Source: an uncultured Clostridia bacterium (GTDB lineage Bacteria; Bacillota; Clostridia; Oscillospirales; Oscillospiraceae). Taken from it: a DNA stretch of 7,841 nt. A program made the translations under genes and the position numbers. Positions 6,975 through 7,841 of this stretch are shown here, piece by piece. The notes under the pieces are model-generated. The model saw only the letters and a list, made by a program, of their open reading frames with translations, was not told the origin of the DNA and ran no database searches. Location of the stretch: contig CAMWQV010000081.1 of NCBI GenBank assembly GCA_947176425.1, positions 1 to 7,841 on the forward strand, in the 5' to 3' direction. Positions within the stretch are counted from its first letter, which is position 1. Each line of letters starts with the position of its first letter.

Positions 6975-6985
6975 TCTTCCTTTCC
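6975..6985 (-). promoter_or_regulatory. Ribosome binding site deciding the mannanase start
   Basis: On the minus strand GGAAAGGAAG lies six to seven bases before ATG at 6969. The alternative ATG at 7023 has only a weaker GAAGAT upstream and would add 18 residues before the signal peptide. Confidence 0.75.
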
Positions 6986-7022
6986 GCTGCACAGTTCCCT
7001 ATGCAGCTGATGAATAATTTCA

Positions 7023-7772
7023 TTAATTTATCTTCAATTTTTCCTCTATATGCAAATTTTCATTGATGCCCGGATATATCAGGAATAACGCCGGAAGTAC
7101 AGGAAGCCAGAGATTAAGAAATGGGAGCAGGGACACAGCAAACATGAAAAAACGCAAAACCAGTCCAATGTAACAGGCCAGTATGAACAACGCGGCAATG
7201 CTTCTGGGAAACTGCCCAAGAAACAGCAGCCCGGAATTTTTCAGCAGTTGGATAAGCGTCAAATCCATGAGGGCAAGCTGAGGCCAAAGATAAAGGGATA
7301 CAGCCAGTACCAGCAGAACTCCCGCCGTCAGACCTGCGCCCGCAGCCGTACTCAGTCCCAAAATTCCGGCGTGAAAGAGCAGGAAAATCTGTGTTCCCAG
7401 CAGCAGTCCGCCAACGGCTCCCGGCAGAAGGGCGCTTTTCGCATTGCGTTTCCATGCTTTTCTGTAGGTGTGCCACCAGAACCCCGGTTCATCCCGCAGG
7501 GACCGCAGAATCGTATCTGCTAAGCCGCACAGCCCCGGCCCCGCGAATGCGCCGCCAATTAATCCTGCTGTCGGCGCGAAGAGCAGCACATGGGAAGTGA
7601 TCGCAAACGCTGTGCCAATCACAAAAGGAACACATCCCAGCAATGCCAGGAATCCCGCACGGAAAAAACGGCTGAAATCCCGGTCCAGCAGTTCCCACAG
7701 CCGTGCAAACCCCTTTTTGCGGGGCAGGTCCTCCTCCGGGGCTTCTTTGTTCAGGTTTGGATAAAATCCCAT
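7023..7772 (-). CDS. DUF624/YesL-like integral membrane protein
   Basis: This is a 249-residue protein with a charged cytoplasmic N-terminus (about 1-37) and roughly six hydrophobic segments near 38-60, 62-82, 115-135, 145-168, 190-208 and 209-233. The pattern of an N-terminal LWELLDRDFSRFF, a first membrane pair, then FWWHTYRKAWKRNAKSALL resembles the DUF624 (YesL) family, in which an F-x-N-type motif follows the first pair of helices. Members often sit beside ABC sugar-transporter and polysaccharide-degradation genes (for example yesL in the Bacillus rhamnogalacturonan cluster); their molecular role is unknown. The start ATG has AAAGGAG eight bases upstream. The gene ends 53 bases before the mannanase start on the same strand, so the two are probably cotranscribed, consistent with a role linked to mannan use. 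The family call is by pattern and moderately sure. Confidence 0.7.
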   Translation of the reverse strand: MGFYPNLNKEAPEEDLPRKKGFARLWELLDRDFSRFFRAGFLALLGCVPFVIGTAFAITSHVLLFAPTAGLIGGAFAGPGLCGLADTILRSLRDEPGFWWHTYRKAWKRNAKSALLPGAVGGLLLGTQIFLLFHAGILGLSTAAGAGLTAGVLLVLAVSLYLWPQLALMDLTLIQLLKNSGLLFLGQFPRSIAALFILACYIGLVLRFFMFAVSLLPFLNLWLPVLPALFLIYPGINENLHIEEKLKIN

Positions 7773-7841
7773 GCTGCATACTCCTTTCTCTTAGAACCTG
7801 TATTCAACTATTTACCATCTGCGTAAGAGGGTATGTAAATG
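7773..7841. other. Leader of the membrane-protein gene, possible insertion-element end
   Basis: This 69-base stretch holds the ribosome site AAAGGAG (7781-7787, minus strand). From 7793 the plus strand reads AGAACCTGTATTCAAC, preceded by CTT, similar in layout to the CTT-AGACCTGT end of the element at 2613. A short inverted repeat (ATTTAC ... GTAAAT) lies near the right edge. No convincing -35/-10 pair is visible; a weak TTTACA...TAAATA has 19-base spacing. The stretch is cut by the window edge. Confidence 0.25.

Noticed and set aside
6970..7023. 18-codon N-terminal extension of the mannanase
   Set aside because: The downstream ATG at 6969 has the better ribosome site and directly starts a classical signal peptide.

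Overview
The window looks like chromosomal DNA of a Gram-positive gut clostridium, probably of the Oscillospiraceae (Flavonifractor/Subdoligranulum-like). This rests on three C-terminal S-layer-homology repeats of the type common in that group, strong AGGAGG-like ribosome sites, and moderate GC in the main genes. The genus cannot be fixed from sequence reading alone.

All genes lie on the minus strand, so the transcriptional order runs from right to left: (1) a DUF624/YesL-like membrane protein (7023-7772); (2) 53 bases downstream, a very large secreted GH26 endo-beta-mannanase with tandem N-terminal carbohydrate-binding modules and three SLH wall anchors (2713-6969); (3) a 195-base spacer with an 86-base MITE-like inverted-repeat element and a 12-bp RNA hairpin; (4) a natural fusion of class I mannose-6-phosphate isomerase (ManA) to a ROK-family sugar kinase-like domain (433-2517, TTG start); (5) after a clear drop in GC and a shift in codon use, the N-terminal part of a response-regulator-like protein that leaves the window on the left (1-314).

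Genes 1 to 4 make a compact mannan-use locus. The wall-anchored GH26 enzyme would cut mannan at the cell surface. Mannose reaching the cytoplasm would enter glycolysis as mannose-6-phosphate, then fructose-6-phosphate through ManA. The DUF624 protein is of a kind often found beside sugar uptake genes. No transporter is visible in the window.

The most unusual point is the fusion gene. Its ROK half carries a perfect in-frame 255-bp tandem duplication (85 residues, including the whole zinc-binding motif). Separately, three residues normally conserved for ROK catalysis appear changed (DIGGT to DIGGR, GTGIG to GRGVG, ND to NN). The ROK half may therefore be an inactive or regulatory domain carried on an intact isomerase, with a duplication able to revert by recombination.
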